A stretch of 62,863 nt of DNA, from NCBI GenBank assembly GCA_005116895.1, contig SWDO01000005.1, forward strand, positions 128,430 to 191,292. The letters run 5' to 3'. Below, one piece after another: positions 8,134 through 17,267 of the stretch (the first letter of the stretch is position 1; each line of letters begins with the position of its first letter). The notes beneath the pieces were generated by a model, which was not told the DNA's origin, made no database searches, and was given only the letters and a program-made list of their open reading frames with translations. The stretch is from Nitrospira sp. (GTDB lineage Bacteria > Nitrospirota > Nitrospiria > Nitrospirales > Nitrospiraceae). A program made the translations under genes and the position numbers.

Positions 8134-9429
8134 TCAATGAGTGCCGGCTGGAACCTCGGTGGTCTCTTTCTTCTCTTCACGAATCGTGGACAGTGCGATC
8201 AACGACAGGACGGCGCACAGACTGACATACCATCCAGGGGCAAGCGCACTCCCACTCCGTTCCATGATTACCGTAGCCATCAACGGGGCAGTCCCGCCGA
8301 ACAGAGCCGAGGCAATATTGTACGAAATCGAGAGGCCTGTGTAGCGGCTTGCAACTGGAAAGAGCGTCGCCACGATGGCAAAGAACGGACCCATATAGGC
8401 TGACACGAACACCGTGATCAGGATTTGAGCCGTGACGATCAATGCGAGCTGGCCGCTGCTCAACCACGAAAAGAACAGGACTGAGCCGAGGGCCAGGCCT
8501 GCGGCGCCGATGGCCAGTACCCACCGATGCCCGACTCGATCGGACAACTTGCCCATGCACGGAATCAGCATCGCCAATAGCGCCATGCACACTGTGTTGA
8601 TGAGCAATGCCGTTCCCATCGGAAGGTCGGTCACTTTGGTCAGATAGGTGGGCAGAAACACATAGAAGATATAAAACCCAACGCCATGTACCAGGACGAG
8701 ACCGATCACTTGTAGGAATGGTGCCCGGTGCGATGTAAACAACTCACGGACGGGTGAGGACGACACCACACCTGATTGTTGCAGTCGTTCAAAAGCCGGC
8801 GACTCTGGAATGCGCCGTCGAAGATACCAGCCGACCAACGCGATGACACTTCCCGCCATGAACGGGATGCGCCATCCCCATTCTTGAAGTGCTTCCGATG
8901 AGAGGTTCAGCGTCGCCACGGTCCCGACGCCAGAGCCTAACAGCGCGCCGATCTGTGCGCTGAATCCCGCCCAGCTGCCGATGTAACCTCGCTCGGTCGG
9001 TGCGGCATGTTCAACAAGGAAGGTGACAGACCCCGTGAATTCTCCGCCGACCGAGAGACCCTGAAGAAAACGCAGCATGGTGAGTATGAGCGGTGCAGCA
9101 AGACCGATCTGAGCATAGGTCGGCAACATGCCGACCAAGCAGGTGGGCAATGCCATTAAAATGATGGACCACGCCAAGGCAGCTCGTCGTCCCCTGGTAT
9201 CACCCCAGTGCCCAAACAGCAGCGCACCCAGTGGTCTGGCCAGAAAGCCGACGGCGAACACACCGAACGTGGCGATTAACGCCAACGACGGATCCGACGC
9301 AGGAAAGAAGAGACGAGACAAGACCGGCGCGAAGTATCCAAAGAGGGCAAAGTCATACCACTCCAGCACATTCCCGATTGCACCGGCCAAGACCGTTTTC
9401 CGTAATACTTTGGGTCCATCTGAATCCAT
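8134..9429 (-). CDS. MFS transporter, metabolite:H+ symporter family
   Basis: About 431 residues and 12 predicted membrane segments. The start chosen is the ATG of MDSDGPKVL, with GAGGG about 10 nt upstream. GNVLEWYDFALFGYFAPVLS is the signature first helix of the metabolite:H+ symporter group (ProP, KgtP, ShiA, CitA). GHWGDTRGRRAAL is the loop 2-3 MFS motif, and RFLQGLSVGGEFTGS is typical of helix 4. Substrates in this group are carboxylates, osmolytes or aromatic acids. The next gene on the strand is the P450. Confidence 0.9.
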   Translation of the reverse strand: MDSDGPKVLRKTVLAGAIGNVLEWYDFALFGYFAPVLSRLFFPASDPSLALIATFGVFAVGFLARPLGALLFGHWGDTRGRRAALAWSIILMALPTCLVGMLPTYAQIGLAAPLILTMLRFLQGLSVGGEFTGSVTFLVEHAAPTERGYIGSWAGFSAQIGALLGSGVGTVATLNLSSEALQEWGWRIPFMAGSVIALVGWYLRRRIPESPAFERLQQSGVVSSSPVRELFTSHRAPFLQVIGLVLVHGVGFYIFYVFLPTYLTKVTDLPMGTALLINTVCMALLAMLIPCMGKLSDRVGHRWVLAIGAAGLALGSVLFFSWLSSGQLALIVTAQILITVFVSAYMGPFFAIVATLFPVASRYTGLSISYNIASALFGGTAPLMATVIMERSGSALAPGWYVSLCAVLSLIALSTIREEKKETTEVPAGTH

Positions 9430-9716
9430 AAGAATGCGCCCTCGCACAACAGTGGCACATTGCCGCGGTCACCATACCATGAATACCTCAGTCACATGCG
9501 AGAGGTGCGTCGTCACTAGAGCGCTCAATAGACTGATGGATTGACTCACGTGATAACCTTGGAATGATACTGCGCGAATGGTGCAGATATGCATTCGCTC
9601 TTCATGGCGCGCGAAGATTGTTCGGAGAGCTCCGTTCGTGTCGCGGTGAGAACTTCCTCCAACCGTCCCGGCCCCTAGCTGACCCCATCGTCTGTTCTGT
9701 GTATCTCGGCACGCAC

Positions 9717-10556
9717 TTATGACTTCAGCGCAGTAAACTGCTGTTTGAATGTCTGGATCTTCAGCAGATAGGTTCTCACATCATGGTCGCCGCAGCGTTG
9801 GTGGGGTGTGAGACGAAAGTTCCGCTTCGTATAGTCACGGCCCGCCCCGGCACCGCAGAGATGGATGACTGCGGCGAGGTCTTGCTTCTGCTGGAACGTC
9901 GCCGGGTGCTCTCCGACCAATGTTGCCACATGACGGTCGAGGAACGCGGCGGTCAGCTCGATCGCGTGACCTGGGATGATTCTGGTGTAGAGGCCGTTGA
10001 ACCAACAGGAGTTGAGGTTGTGCCATGGCCCGTCTTCGACGACGACATGGTTGTGAATACAGTAGCGCGTCCCTTCGTGAAACGTGCCGTCGGTGATTTG
10101 AAACATGCCGACTGCCGTCGAGGCCGGTCGGTACCACTCCAGCGGATTCGACGAGACGACGTGCCACCGCCAGTAGGTTCGTGCCACGGGATTACCCGAG
10201 CCCTCGGCTTGAGCCAAGGCCGCGAGCAGTTCGGGTGTCATAATGGCTGTCGAATGTGTCTCGAACAACGCGCCGTATTCTTGCCACGTCTGGCGGGGAT
10301 TCTTGCTGAGTGCCTTCTCTACCGGAAAGAACAATTCCGTCGGTTTATAAAACGTGTGATAGGCCCAATTGATCCCCAATAGGAGAACGAAAAGCAGGAG
10401 GGCGCTGATTCCTAACCGTGTCGCGGGTGGTGTTCGGCCGACGGCTCGGAGAAACGTGCAGAGATTCTGCCACCGTCGATGAACGAAGCGTGCCATCGAT
10501 CTCACTGGGTGAGGATGGTGCGGGCGAGCAGGGCGGGTGTGGCGGCGAGGGGACAT
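9717..10556 (-). CDS. Membrane-anchored lytic transglycosylase-like protein
   Basis: About 279 residues from the ATG of MSPRRHT; another ATG 20 residues on (MARFVHRRW) is possible. A basic, His/Pro-rich N-terminus precedes one membrane segment (LGISALLLFVLLLGINWAYH), then a periplasmic domain. TPELLAALAQAEGSGNPVAR matches the start of an SLT goose-lysozyme-like fold, the Glu in AEGSGNP being the likely catalytic acid, and STAVGMFQITDGTFHEG is the usual second motif. The substrate is expected to be peptidoglycan. Several Cys (RYCIHN, NSCWFNG, HLCGAG, QRCGD) suggest disulfides. Confidence 0.75.
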   Translation of the reverse strand: MSPRRHTRPARPHHPHPVRSMARFVHRRWQNLCTFLRAVGRTPPATRLGISALLLFVLLLGINWAYHTFYKPTELFFPVEKALSKNPRQTWQEYGALFETHSTAIMTPELLAALAQAEGSGNPVARTYWRWHVVSSNPLEWYRPASTAVGMFQITDGTFHEGTRYCIHNHVVVEDGPWHNLNSCWFNGLYTRIIPGHAIELTAAFLDRHVATLVGEHPATFQQKQDLAAVIHLCGAGAGRDYTKRNFRLTPHQRCGDHDVRTYLLKIQTFKQQFTALKS

Positions 10557-10741
10557 AGTGGCAGAGTAACAAAAACAGATAAATTCTTCCTCTTCGAGAT
10601 AGTGGTGTGGGTGCGCACAACAGTTCTGTGAGATGCTGAATGCGTGAACGATCTTGATTTGCAGGTAGGACGAGTTCAAGATGCCCAAGAAATAGTGGGC
10701 TCATCTCATGCGCAGTAAGCCGTAGGCTCTTGGAGGCTTGT

Positions 10742-11251
10742 ATGCAACGACATGTCGTGCTGAGCGTCGCCCTGCTGGCGATCTTGATTTCTCCCTCTGC
10801 GTTTTCGCAATCGTTCACTGACAAGGCCAAAAAGGACAGTGCGGTTGAATTCAGTGATGAGGACCCTGCGATGCAGAAAGCGATGGAACGCGCCCGGGCG
10901 GGCTTGGAAGATTTTCTTCGAAAAGCCGGATCACCGCCACCCAACACTGATCAGTATTCGGTCAAGGTCAGAGTGAGTGAAGGCGACCAGCAAGAATATC
11001 TGTGGCTCTCCAACCTAAAGGTACAAGGAGAGCTCTGGTCTGGACGGATCGACAACCTCCCGATGATTCGATCGGTCAAGAAGGGACAGTCGTACGCATT
11101 TGCAAAGACGGAGATCATCGATTGGACGTATATCGATAAAAGCAAGAAGAAGGTTGTTGGTAATTTCACCACCTGTGCGCTCCTCACCAAAGAGCCGCCG
11201 GATGTCGCGGAATCGATTCAGAAGCAATATGGCCTCGAATGCGATCGTTGA
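10742..11251 (+). CDS. Secreted DUF2314-type protein
   Basis: 169 residues. Start at the ATG of MQRHVVLSVALLAILISPSA, preceded by TTGGAGG. The N-terminus is a signal peptide ending near AFSQ. From about residue 40, DPAMQKAMERARAGLEDFLR, then YSVKVRVSEGDQQEYLWLSN, WSGRIDN, IIDWTYID and VGNFTTCALL follow the order of the DUF2314 fold, usually a cytoplasmic domain of unknown role. Here it is exported. A perfect 34-bp palindrome lies 31 bp after the stop. Confidence 0.75.
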   Translation: MQRHVVLSVALLAILISPSAFSQSFTDKAKKDSAVEFSDEDPAMQKAMERARAGLEDFLRKAGSPPPNTDQYSVKVRVSEGDQQEYLWLSNLKVQGELWSGRIDNLPMIRSVKKGQSYAFAKTEIIDWTYIDKSKKKVVGNFTTCALLTKEPPDVAESIQKQYGLECDR

Positions 11252-11282
11252 TGTCGCACCCCTCAATCGCTGAACGCTACCA

Positions 11283-11316
11283 TTCGTTCACAGAGCAGAT
11301 CTGCTCTGTGAACGAA
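11283..11316. repeat. Perfect 34-bp palindrome
   Basis: 17-bp arms with no loop: ttcgttcacagagcaga and its exact reverse complement. As RNA it would fold into a strong hairpin after the DUF2314 gene and could also end the opposite transcript (11466-11546). There is no U tract. A dyad protein-binding site is the alternative. Confidence 0.8.
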
Positions 11317-11465
11317 CCTGTCCGCTAACCCCTCCTTGTGCCATACCAAACTTCTCTGTGCTCCTGGTCAGAGAGGGATTATCGCGTGCATCCAGAATTC
11401 ATGAATGAGGCGTCGACACGTGTGTGATCGTGTGGCAGGACTGCTGACAGGACCGACTGGTTCCC

Positions 11466-11546
11466 TTAATCATTGCCGTCTCTGAATAACGTACAACCCG
11501 CAATCATGAAGCCAATAGAAACAACCAAGGTGATAATTACCTGCAT
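11466..11546 (-). CDS. 26-residue small lipoprotein
   Basis: The reading frame encodes MQVIITLVVSIGFMIAGC followed by TLFRDGND. It is an n-region-poor signal helix ending in the lipobox IAGC, so a lipidated mature peptide of only 9 residues. AAGGAG lies 7 nt before the ATG, an excellent ribosome site. In size and form it resembles entericidin-like lipopeptides, but no sequence match is claimed. The palindrome at 11283-11316 lies 150 bp downstream. Too short for most gene finders. Confidence 0.6.
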   Translation of the reverse strand: MQVIITLVVSIGFMIAGCTLFRDGND

Positions 11547-11774
11547 GCTCAAACTCCTTTGCACTGTCCCTGAGGATCAAGGTTCAGCCCCTGCATGGCG
11601 ATCTCTACAAGCCCCCAAAATAACCTCGTGTAGCCGTGCAGCCTGATCGACCCATGACTATCGTCTTCACTAGTGTAGCTACCCTGTCTTATCCTGCGTA
11701 AGTAATTGAAATCACGTGCGGTTATATCGATCAGATGCTAGGGTTTATTCACAAGGCCCTTCGTGTAGGTATCG

Positions 11775-13289
11775 ATGGAACCGGCTCGAGTTTCTCAACG
11801 ACCCTCCGCTCCAGCCTCATTGGATTTGGTGTCCACCGAGGCTGACGATCTGTTCCAAACGAGGAGTCAGTCGCCGACGGATGCGAGGAAACAGGCAACC
11901 TGTGATCATTTTGACGCCTGGGCCGCATGGCGGATGGAATGGGAGGAGAAAGCCAGGGCGTACTACGACGATCAGGTTCGCTATTTTAAATTTCTCGTGC
12001 CCGAAGGGTTGCATGTGCTTGAAATTGGTTCGGGCCTAGGTAATTTGCTCGCCGCGCTTCGACCGGTGCGCGGTGTCGGCATCGAGCTGAGTCCAGAAAT
12101 GGCCAGGCAAGCGGCTCGGCTCCATCCTGCCTTGGAGTTCAGAGTCGATGATGCGGAGACGGTGGAGATCGCTGAAACCTTCGACGTCATTATCCTCGCT
12201 GATGTGGTCGGCCACTTGCAGGATGTGGGAGCCGCCTTCAGGCGGCTACACCAAGCCTGCACGCCACACACGCGCATCATTGTCTCCTACTACAATTATC
12301 TGTGGGAACCGGTTCTTCGGCTCAGCGAAATGCTTGGGTGGAAGATGCCTCAGCCAAAACAAAGTTGGCTCTCTCCGGAGGACATCGCGAATCTTTTACG
12401 CTTGGCCGACTTTGAGGTGGTGAAGACGGAACGGCGATTGCTGTTACCGATAAAAATTCCGTTCCTTTCCTCATTTTGCAACAAGGTTCTCGCCCATCTA
12501 TCGGGAGTTCGCACGCTGTGTCTCAGTCACTATGTGGTGGCTCGACCGCGCCTTCGGAGACTCGAACGTCCCTACTCAACGACGATTGTCATCCCTTGTC
12601 GAAATGAACGTGGAAATATCGACGCGGCGCTCAAACGGATTCCACGATTTGGCGGCCGCCAACAGATCATTTTTGTTGACGGGCACTCGAGCGATGGGAC
12701 GCCGGAAGAGATTCGGCGCCTGATGGCCTGCTATCCGGGTAAGGATATCAAGCTGCTGGTGCAAGACGGCAAGGGAAAAGGTGACGCGGTGCGCAAAGGC
12801 TTTGCCCATGCCACTGGTGACGTGCTCATGATTCTTGATGCGGATCTGACGATGCCGCCGGAAGCTCTTCCGACGTTCTACGAGGCACTGACGACTGGAA
12901 AGGGCGAGTTCATCAACGGCTGTCGCCTTGTGTATCCTATGGAAGCGCAGGCCATGCGTCTGCTCAATCTGATCGGGAACAAGTGTTTTAGTCTGGCGTT
13001 CTCATGGCTCTTGAATCAGCGGATCAAAGATACGCTGTGTGGAACCAAGGTCTTATTCAGACGCGATTACGAACGATTGGCGGGGAATCGAGATTATTTT
13101 GGAGAGTTCGATCCCTTTGGAGATTTCGACCTGTTATTCGGGGCGTCAAAGCTGAATCTACAGATCGTTGAGATTCCGATTCGGTACCAAGCGCGGGCCT
13201 ATGGTAGTACCAATATCCAGCGATTTGCACACGGGTGGTTGTTGCTCAAGATGACGGTCTATGGATTCTTTCGTCTGAAGGCCGTGTGA
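11775..13289 (+). CDS. SAM methyltransferase / family 2 glycosyltransferase fusion
   Basis: 504 residues with two enzyme domains. Residues about 40-250 form a class I SAM-dependent methyltransferase: VLEIGSGLGNLLAAL (motif I), then VDDAETVEI and FDVIILADVVGHL. Residues about 270-500 form a GT2 polyprenyl-phosphate-type glycosyltransferase: TTIVIPCRNERGNIDAAL, IIFVDGHSSDGTPEEI, GKGDAVRKGFAHATGDVLMI with LDADLTMPPE as the metal site, and LCGTKVLFRRDY. The C-terminal part resembles dolichyl-phosphate mannose synthases but lacks their membrane helices. A likely role is modifying a lipid-linked sugar or glycan. The stop overlaps the start of the next methyltransferase (TGATG). Confidence 0.88.
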   Translation: MEPARVSQRPSAPASLDLVSTEADDLFQTRSQSPTDARKQATCDHFDAWAAWRMEWEEKARAYYDDQVRYFKFLVPEGLHVLEIGSGLGNLLAALRPVRGVGIELSPEMARQAARLHPALEFRVDDAETVEIAETFDVIILADVVGHLQDVGAAFRRLHQACTPHTRIIVSYYNYLWEPVLRLSEMLGWKMPQPKQSWLSPEDIANLLRLADFEVVKTERRLLLPIKIPFLSSFCNKVLAHLSGVRTLCLSHYVVARPRLRRLERPYSTTIVIPCRNERGNIDAALKRIPRFGGRQQIIFVDGHSSDGTPEEIRRLMACYPGKDIKLLVQDGKGKGDAVRKGFAHATGDVLMILDADLTMPPEALPTFYEALTTGKGEFINGCRLVYPMEAQAMRLLNLIGNKCFSLAFSWLLNQRIKDTLCGTKVLFRRDYERLAGNRDYFGEFDPFGDFDLLFGASKLNLQIVEIPIRYQARAYGSTNIQRFAHGWLLLKMTVYGFFRLKAV

Positions 13290-14014
13290 TGTCCGACGAC
13301 ATTCTCCATCGGCATCGGACCGTGTGGCAGCAGAAACCTGTGCTTCGACGGCTGTATGAAGATTGGTATAGGGAGATCGTCGCTTGGTTAGTGCCTGGGC
13401 GCACGGTTGAGCTCGGTGGAGGGACTGGCAATCTCAAAGAGTATGTGCCCACAGTCTGTTGTACCGATGTGGTCATGCTGCCGTGGCTGAATGTCGTCGC
13501 AGATGCGCAGCGCCTCCCATTTCAGTCCGAGTCATTGGGAAATCTCGTACTGTTTGATGCTCTCCATCATATTGAAAATGTCACGCTCTTTTTCGATGAG
13601 GCACAGCGCGCGCTTCGGGTCGGCGGCAGGATCGTGGTGATGGATCCGTATATCTCTTGGGCGTCGTGGCCGATCTATCGCTGGTTGCACTCTGAGCCGG
13701 TCGACTGTCTGGAAGACCCGCTCGTGTTCAAACCACAGCGAGCAGATCGTGTGCCGTTTGACGCCAATCAAGCCATCGCGACGACCTTATTCGAGCGGAA
13801 CCAGCCGCAGTTCCATTCGCGGTATCCTCGACTCGCTGTTCAACACATCCGACGAATGGCCTGCGCAGCGTATCCGTTGAGCGGCGGCTTTGACCATCCC
13901 TCGCTTCTGCCTCAGTGGATGGTCATGCCGATGCTGCGCTTGGAGCCTATGCTTGAGCGACTGGGGCACCTGCTTGCCTTCCGTATGCTCATCGTCATCG
14001 AACGGCAACCGTAG
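13289..14014 (+). CDS. Class I SAM-dependent methyltransferase
   Basis: 241 residues. The ATG at 13289 overlaps the TGA of the upstream fusion gene by one base, so translation is probably coupled. Motifs: TVELGGGTGNLKEY (SAM loop), VVADAQRLPF and NLVLFDALHHIENV (post-I and motif II), then RVGGRIVVMDPYIS. The SAM loop has GGGTG with an unusual LGGG start but is otherwise intact. Pairing with a methyltransferase/glycosyltransferase suggests both act on the same sugar or lipid product. Confidence 0.85.
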   Translation: MSDDILHRHRTVWQQKPVLRRLYEDWYREIVAWLVPGRTVELGGGTGNLKEYVPTVCCTDVVMLPWLNVVADAQRLPFQSESLGNLVLFDALHHIENVTLFFDEAQRALRVGGRIVVMDPYISWASWPIYRWLHSEPVDCLEDPLVFKPQRADRVPFDANQAIATTLFERNQPQFHSRYPRLAVQHIRRMACAAYPLSGGFDHPSLLPQWMVMPMLRLEPMLERLGHLLAFRMLIVIERQP

Positions 14015-14058
14015 CACTGTAGAGATCCGCCAATCGCATGCCTCCATCCCGCAGATAG

Positions 14059-14088
14059 TTGCAAGGTGGAAGAAGCCCCCCCTATAAT
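14059..14088 (+). promoter_or_regulatory. Promoter of ndk with C7 spacer
   Basis: TTGCAA (14059-14064), 18-nt spacer, TATAAT (14083-14088), then about 45 nt to the ndk ATG. Seven consecutive C bases abut the -10 box, so slippage would change the spacing. Confidence 0.65.
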
Positions 14089-14140
14089 GTGCCGCGCTAT
14101 TCAGTGCATGCATTAACTATCTGGAGGAATCGTTGATATC

Positions 14141-14560
14141 ATGAGCGAAAGAACGTTGGCCATCATCAAGCCGGATGCCGTGAAAAAGAATGTCGTGGGA
14201 GATATTATCAATCGCTATGAGCAAGCCGGGCTGAAGCCGGTAGCGATCAAGCTGATTCACATGTCTCAGTCGGTGGCTGAAGGGTTTTATGCCGTACATA
14301 ACGCGCGCCCTTTTTTCGGGAGCCTCTGCAGCTTCATGTCTTCTGGGCCTGCCGTCGTCCTTGTGTTACAGGGTGACAATGCCATCAAAAAGAATCGTGA
14401 GCTGATGGGGGCGACCGACCCAGCGAAAGCCGATGCGGGGACCATCCGCAAAGCACACGGAGCGAACATCGAATTCAACGCCGTCCATGGTTCCGACTCG
14501 CCGGACACTGCACAATTCGAGATTGGATATTTCTTCCCCGGTATGGAGATTTTCCGTTAA
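14141..14560 (+). CDS. ndk: Nucleoside diphosphate kinase
   Basis: 139 residues, the usual length. It transfers the gamma-phosphate of ATP to NDPs through a phospho-His. Visible: [13 protein letters not shown] at the start, [16 protein letters not shown] (substrate loop), and [20 protein letters not shown] with the catalytic His. The gene stands alone with its own promoter upstream and a clear terminator 60 bp downstream. Confidence 0.97.
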   Translation: MSERTLAIIKPDAVKKNVVGDIINRYEQAGLKPVAIKLIHMSQSVAEGFYAVHNARPFFGSLCSFMSSGPAVVLVLQGDNAIKKNRELMGATDPAKADAGTIRKAHGANIEFNAVHGSDSPDTAQFEIGYFFPGMEIFR

Positions 14561-14620
14561 CCTTCCTGTCTGGGAGTACGCGGATCTCCTCGTCCTCCCA
14601 GCCCTGACCGTTACGGTTGA

Positions 14621-14656
14621 AGAGGAACAGCACCGTTGCTGTTCCTCTACTTTTTT
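14621..14656 (+). terminator. Intrinsic terminator of ndk
   Basis: 11-bp perfect stem agaggaacagc/gctgttcctct, 6-nt loop, then two bases and T6. Confidence 0.92.
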
Positions 14657-14873
14657 CTTCGCGAGACCTCTTCGGAATTAGAACTGGTTCAGACTCGACG
14701 GTCTACGATCCTTCTCTTTGGCTCGGCACAGATCGTTCCTTGACAACGCCAGTCGGCCCCAACTACCATCCTGAAAAGTTAGAAGATCTGGGCTGAAATT
14801 AAGTGGCGACCGAGGTGAAGTGTCCGTTGGTTTCGCCTGATCTCACGTTGAACCTTCTGTATAGGGAGCCGAC

Positions 14874-15260
14874 ATGATTCCAGCTGATTTGCGGTTTCAC
14901 AAAGAGCATGAGTGGGTTCGCCTCAATGGGAAACAAGCGACTGTGGGTATCAGTGATTTCGCGCAGGATGCCTTAGGCGATATCGTGTTTCTGGATTTGC
15001 CCAAAGTGGGCGTCTCAGTCAAAGTTGGCCAACAGATCGGGGAAGTGGAGTCGACGAAAACAACGTCTACGATCTATACGCCGGTGAGCGGAACGGTGAG
15101 CCAGATTAACACCGAGCTAAAAGATCGTCCTGAAGTAGTGAATTCCGATCCCTATGGCAAGGGTTGGATCGCGATCATCGATCTGGCCGATCCGGCGGAA
15201 GTTGATCAGTTAATGACGGCTGCTCAGTACGAAGCCTTTCTCGCCAGTCAAAAACATTGA
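14874..15260 (+). CDS. gcvH: Glycine cleavage system H protein (lipoyl carrier)
   Basis: 128 residues, full length. KEHEWVRLNG and ATVGISDFAQDALGDIVFLD are the classic N-terminal strands. The lipoyl-Lys is in EVESTKTTSTIY at about residue 62, and NSDPYGKGWI is the C-terminal motif. H protein carries the aminomethyl group on its lipoyl arm and is reoxidised by L protein, which is encoded 91 bp downstream. gcvP and gcvT are not in the window, so they lie elsewhere or the carrier serves another lipoyl pathway. Confidence 0.95.
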   Translation: MIPADLRFHKEHEWVRLNGKQATVGISDFAQDALGDIVFLDLPKVGVSVKVGQQIGEVESTKTTSTIYTPVSGTVSQINTELKDRPEVVNSDPYGKGWIAIIDLADPAEVDQLMTAAQYEAFLASQKH

Positions 15261-15351
15261 GTCTCCTGTCTGTTGGATCTCTGCATCATTGTGTGATTGG
15301 ATCTCGGTGACGGTCTGCAATGCCTTACTCGACAATGAGTGACTGATCCAC

Positions 15352-16785
15352 ATGACTTCTCCAACTCACATTGCCATTCTCGGTGGCGGCCCCGGTGGAT
15401 ATGTGGCTGCTATCCGCGCAGCACAGCTCGGCGCTCGGGTGACGGTCATCGAGCGAGAAAAGCTTGGTGGAGTCTGCCTCAACTGGGGTTGCATTCCGAG
15501 TAAAGCCCTCCTCTCCGTGGTAGAGCTTGGCGACAAACTGAAAAAAGCGGAGGAGCTGGGACTCCTGTTTCAGGGACCTGTCGCCTATGACCTTGCACGG
15601 ATGGTGTCGCGAAAAGATACAGTCGTGGCGACCCTTGTGAAAGGGATTACGACGTTGTTCAAGGGGTGGGGCATCGATCACGTGAGTGGGCAGGGAACAA
15701 TCAAGAATACGCGGACCATCCTGGTCACCAAATCTGATGGGAGTCAGTGCGAGATCCAGGCTGACGCGTTGGTCGTTGCGACCGGATCATCGTGGCCCAA
15801 CCTTCCTCAATTTCCAATCGATGGACGGCAAATTCTGACCAGCCAACAGATGCTGGATCTTACACAGATCCCGGCCAGTCTCATGATTATTGGCGGCGGT
15901 GTGGAGGGCTGTGAGTTTGCCTCATTGTATAGCGGGCTTGGCACGCAGGTGACGATGGTTGAGCTGATGCCACGGGTCTTGCCCTTAGAAGATGAAGAAA
16001 TCTCATCCACCATGACGCGTGAACTGAAAAAGCGTGGCGTCACGGTGCTGACAGGTACCACAGTTGAAAAGGTAGAACAATCACCCGAATTGATAATGGT
16101 GCAGATGAAAGATGGCAGTACCATCACCGTAGAGAAGCTCTTAGTCTCCGTCGGCCGAGGGCTCAACTCACGAGGGATTGGATTGGAGCAGGTCGGTGTG
16201 ACCACTGGACGCCGGGGTGAAATTCTGGTTGATGCGCGGCTGGAAACAAATGTGTCGGGTATTTATGCGATTGGCGACGTGACCGGGAAGGCCATGTTGG
16301 CCCATGTCGCCTCGACGCAGGGGCAAGTGGCAGTTGAAAATATTCTGGGACATCCACGGACCATTCAGTATGACGTGATCCCCGCCGGTATTTTTACCTT
16401 GCCCGAGATCGGGCGTGTAGGGCTGACTGGGCAGCAGGCTCGGGACCAGGCACAGGCCAGGGGACAGGAGCCCGGTCAGGCCGTAAAGATCGGCCGCTTC
16501 CGGTACGCAGGTTTGGGCAAGGCGCAAGCAACGGGTGATACCACCGGCTTTTTCAAAGTCATTGCCGATTCCGCAACCGGCAAGATTCTTGGTGTCCATA
16601 TTCTTGGCTCGCACGCAGCGGATCTGATTCATGAGGCTGCATTAGCATTGCAGGTGGGAGCCACGGTGGATCAAGTGGCTGGGATGATTCATGCCCATCC
16701 AACCCTCGCTGAGGGGGTGATGGAAGCAGCAGAGGATGTCGATGGTACCGCCATTCATCAGCTCCGAAAGCAGGTGGCAAGATGA
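15352..16785 (+). CDS. lpdA: Dihydrolipoyl dehydrogenase
   Basis: 477 residues. FAD-binding GGGPGGYVAAIRAAQLG at the N-terminus, redox disulfide CLNWGCIPSKA at about residues 42-47, second Rossmann motif IIGGGVEGCEFASLY for NAD, FAD-contact IYAIGDVTGKAMLAH, and the C-terminal catalytic pair HAHPTLAEGVMEA. It reoxidises lipoyl groups of H protein and 2-oxoacid dehydrogenases. It follows gcvH and overlaps the comEA-like gene by 4 bp. Confidence 0.96.
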   Translation: MTSPTHIAILGGGPGGYVAAIRAAQLGARVTVIEREKLGGVCLNWGCIPSKALLSVVELGDKLKKAEELGLLFQGPVAYDLARMVSRKDTVVATLVKGITTLFKGWGIDHVSGQGTIKNTRTILVTKSDGSQCEIQADALVVATGSSWPNLPQFPIDGRQILTSQQMLDLTQIPASLMIIGGGVEGCEFASLYSGLGTQVTMVELMPRVLPLEDEEISSTMTRELKKRGVTVLTGTTVEKVEQSPELIMVQMKDGSTITVEKLLVSVGRGLNSRGIGLEQVGVTTGRRGEILVDARLETNVSGIYAIGDVTGKAMLAHVASTQGQVAVENILGHPRTIQYDVIPAGIFTLPEIGRVGLTGQQARDQAQARGQEPGQAVKIGRFRYAGLGKAQATGDTTGFFKVIADSATGKILGVHILGSHAADLIHEAALALQVGATVDQVAGMIHAHPTLAEGVMEAAEDVDGTAIHQLRKQVAR

Positions 16786-17267
16786 TCAGCTCACTGTTGC
16801 TGAAGCTTGGCATGTTGGCAGTCACAGTGGGCATTGTTTTCTTGAACATAGGGGCCCCTCATACAACTCCGCATCATGTGTCTGGATTCACCGCCGAACG
16901 GCAAGTCGCTCCTGTTCCGGCGACGGGGCCGGACAATCGGGTAGGGCACGCGCCGAGGCAACTTGGTCGCAGCGGCCAGGAGCCGAATAGTGAGATCGTC
17001 GCCTATGCGAAGCCATCGTCCACGCCAGTTGGGCCGTTGTTGGATCTCAATCGGGCGAAGGCGGGTGAGCTGGAGGCCTTGCCTGGTATTGGTGCGGTCC
17101 TCGCACAACGGGTGATCGCCTTCAGGGAATCACTCGGAGGGTTTCGAAAGATCGAGGACCTTCGTCAAGTAAAGGGTATCGGTGCCAAGAAATTCGATCA
17201 GCTCAAATTGTTGGTGACGGTTTCAACATCAGATTCAAAAGGAACGACGGAGCGACGCGTGCTATGA
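16782..17267 (+). CDS. ComEA-like helix-hairpin-helix protein
   Basis: 161 residues. A hydrophobic N-terminus ([19 protein letters not shown]) is a signal or anchor, then about 70 low-complexity residues, then one (HhH)2 DNA-binding domain: [20 protein letters not shown] and [20 protein letters not shown]. This is the layout of ComEA, which binds incoming DNA in the periplasm during transformation. No other competence gene is adjacent; lpdA and tyrS overlap it by 4 bp on each side, so it is embedded in a housekeeping operon. Confidence 0.85.
   Translation: MISSLLLKLGMLAVTVGIVFLNIGAPHTTPHHVSGFTAERQVAPVPATGPDNRVGHAPRQLGRSGQEPNSEIVAYAKPSSTPVGPLLDLNRAKAGELEALPGIGAVLAQRVIAFRESLGGFRKIEDLRQVKGIGAKKFDQLKLLVTVSTSDSKGTTERRVL

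Noticed and set aside
14570..14873. Additional small gene between ndk and gcvH
   Set aside because: After the ndk terminator no frame with a ribosome site is present.
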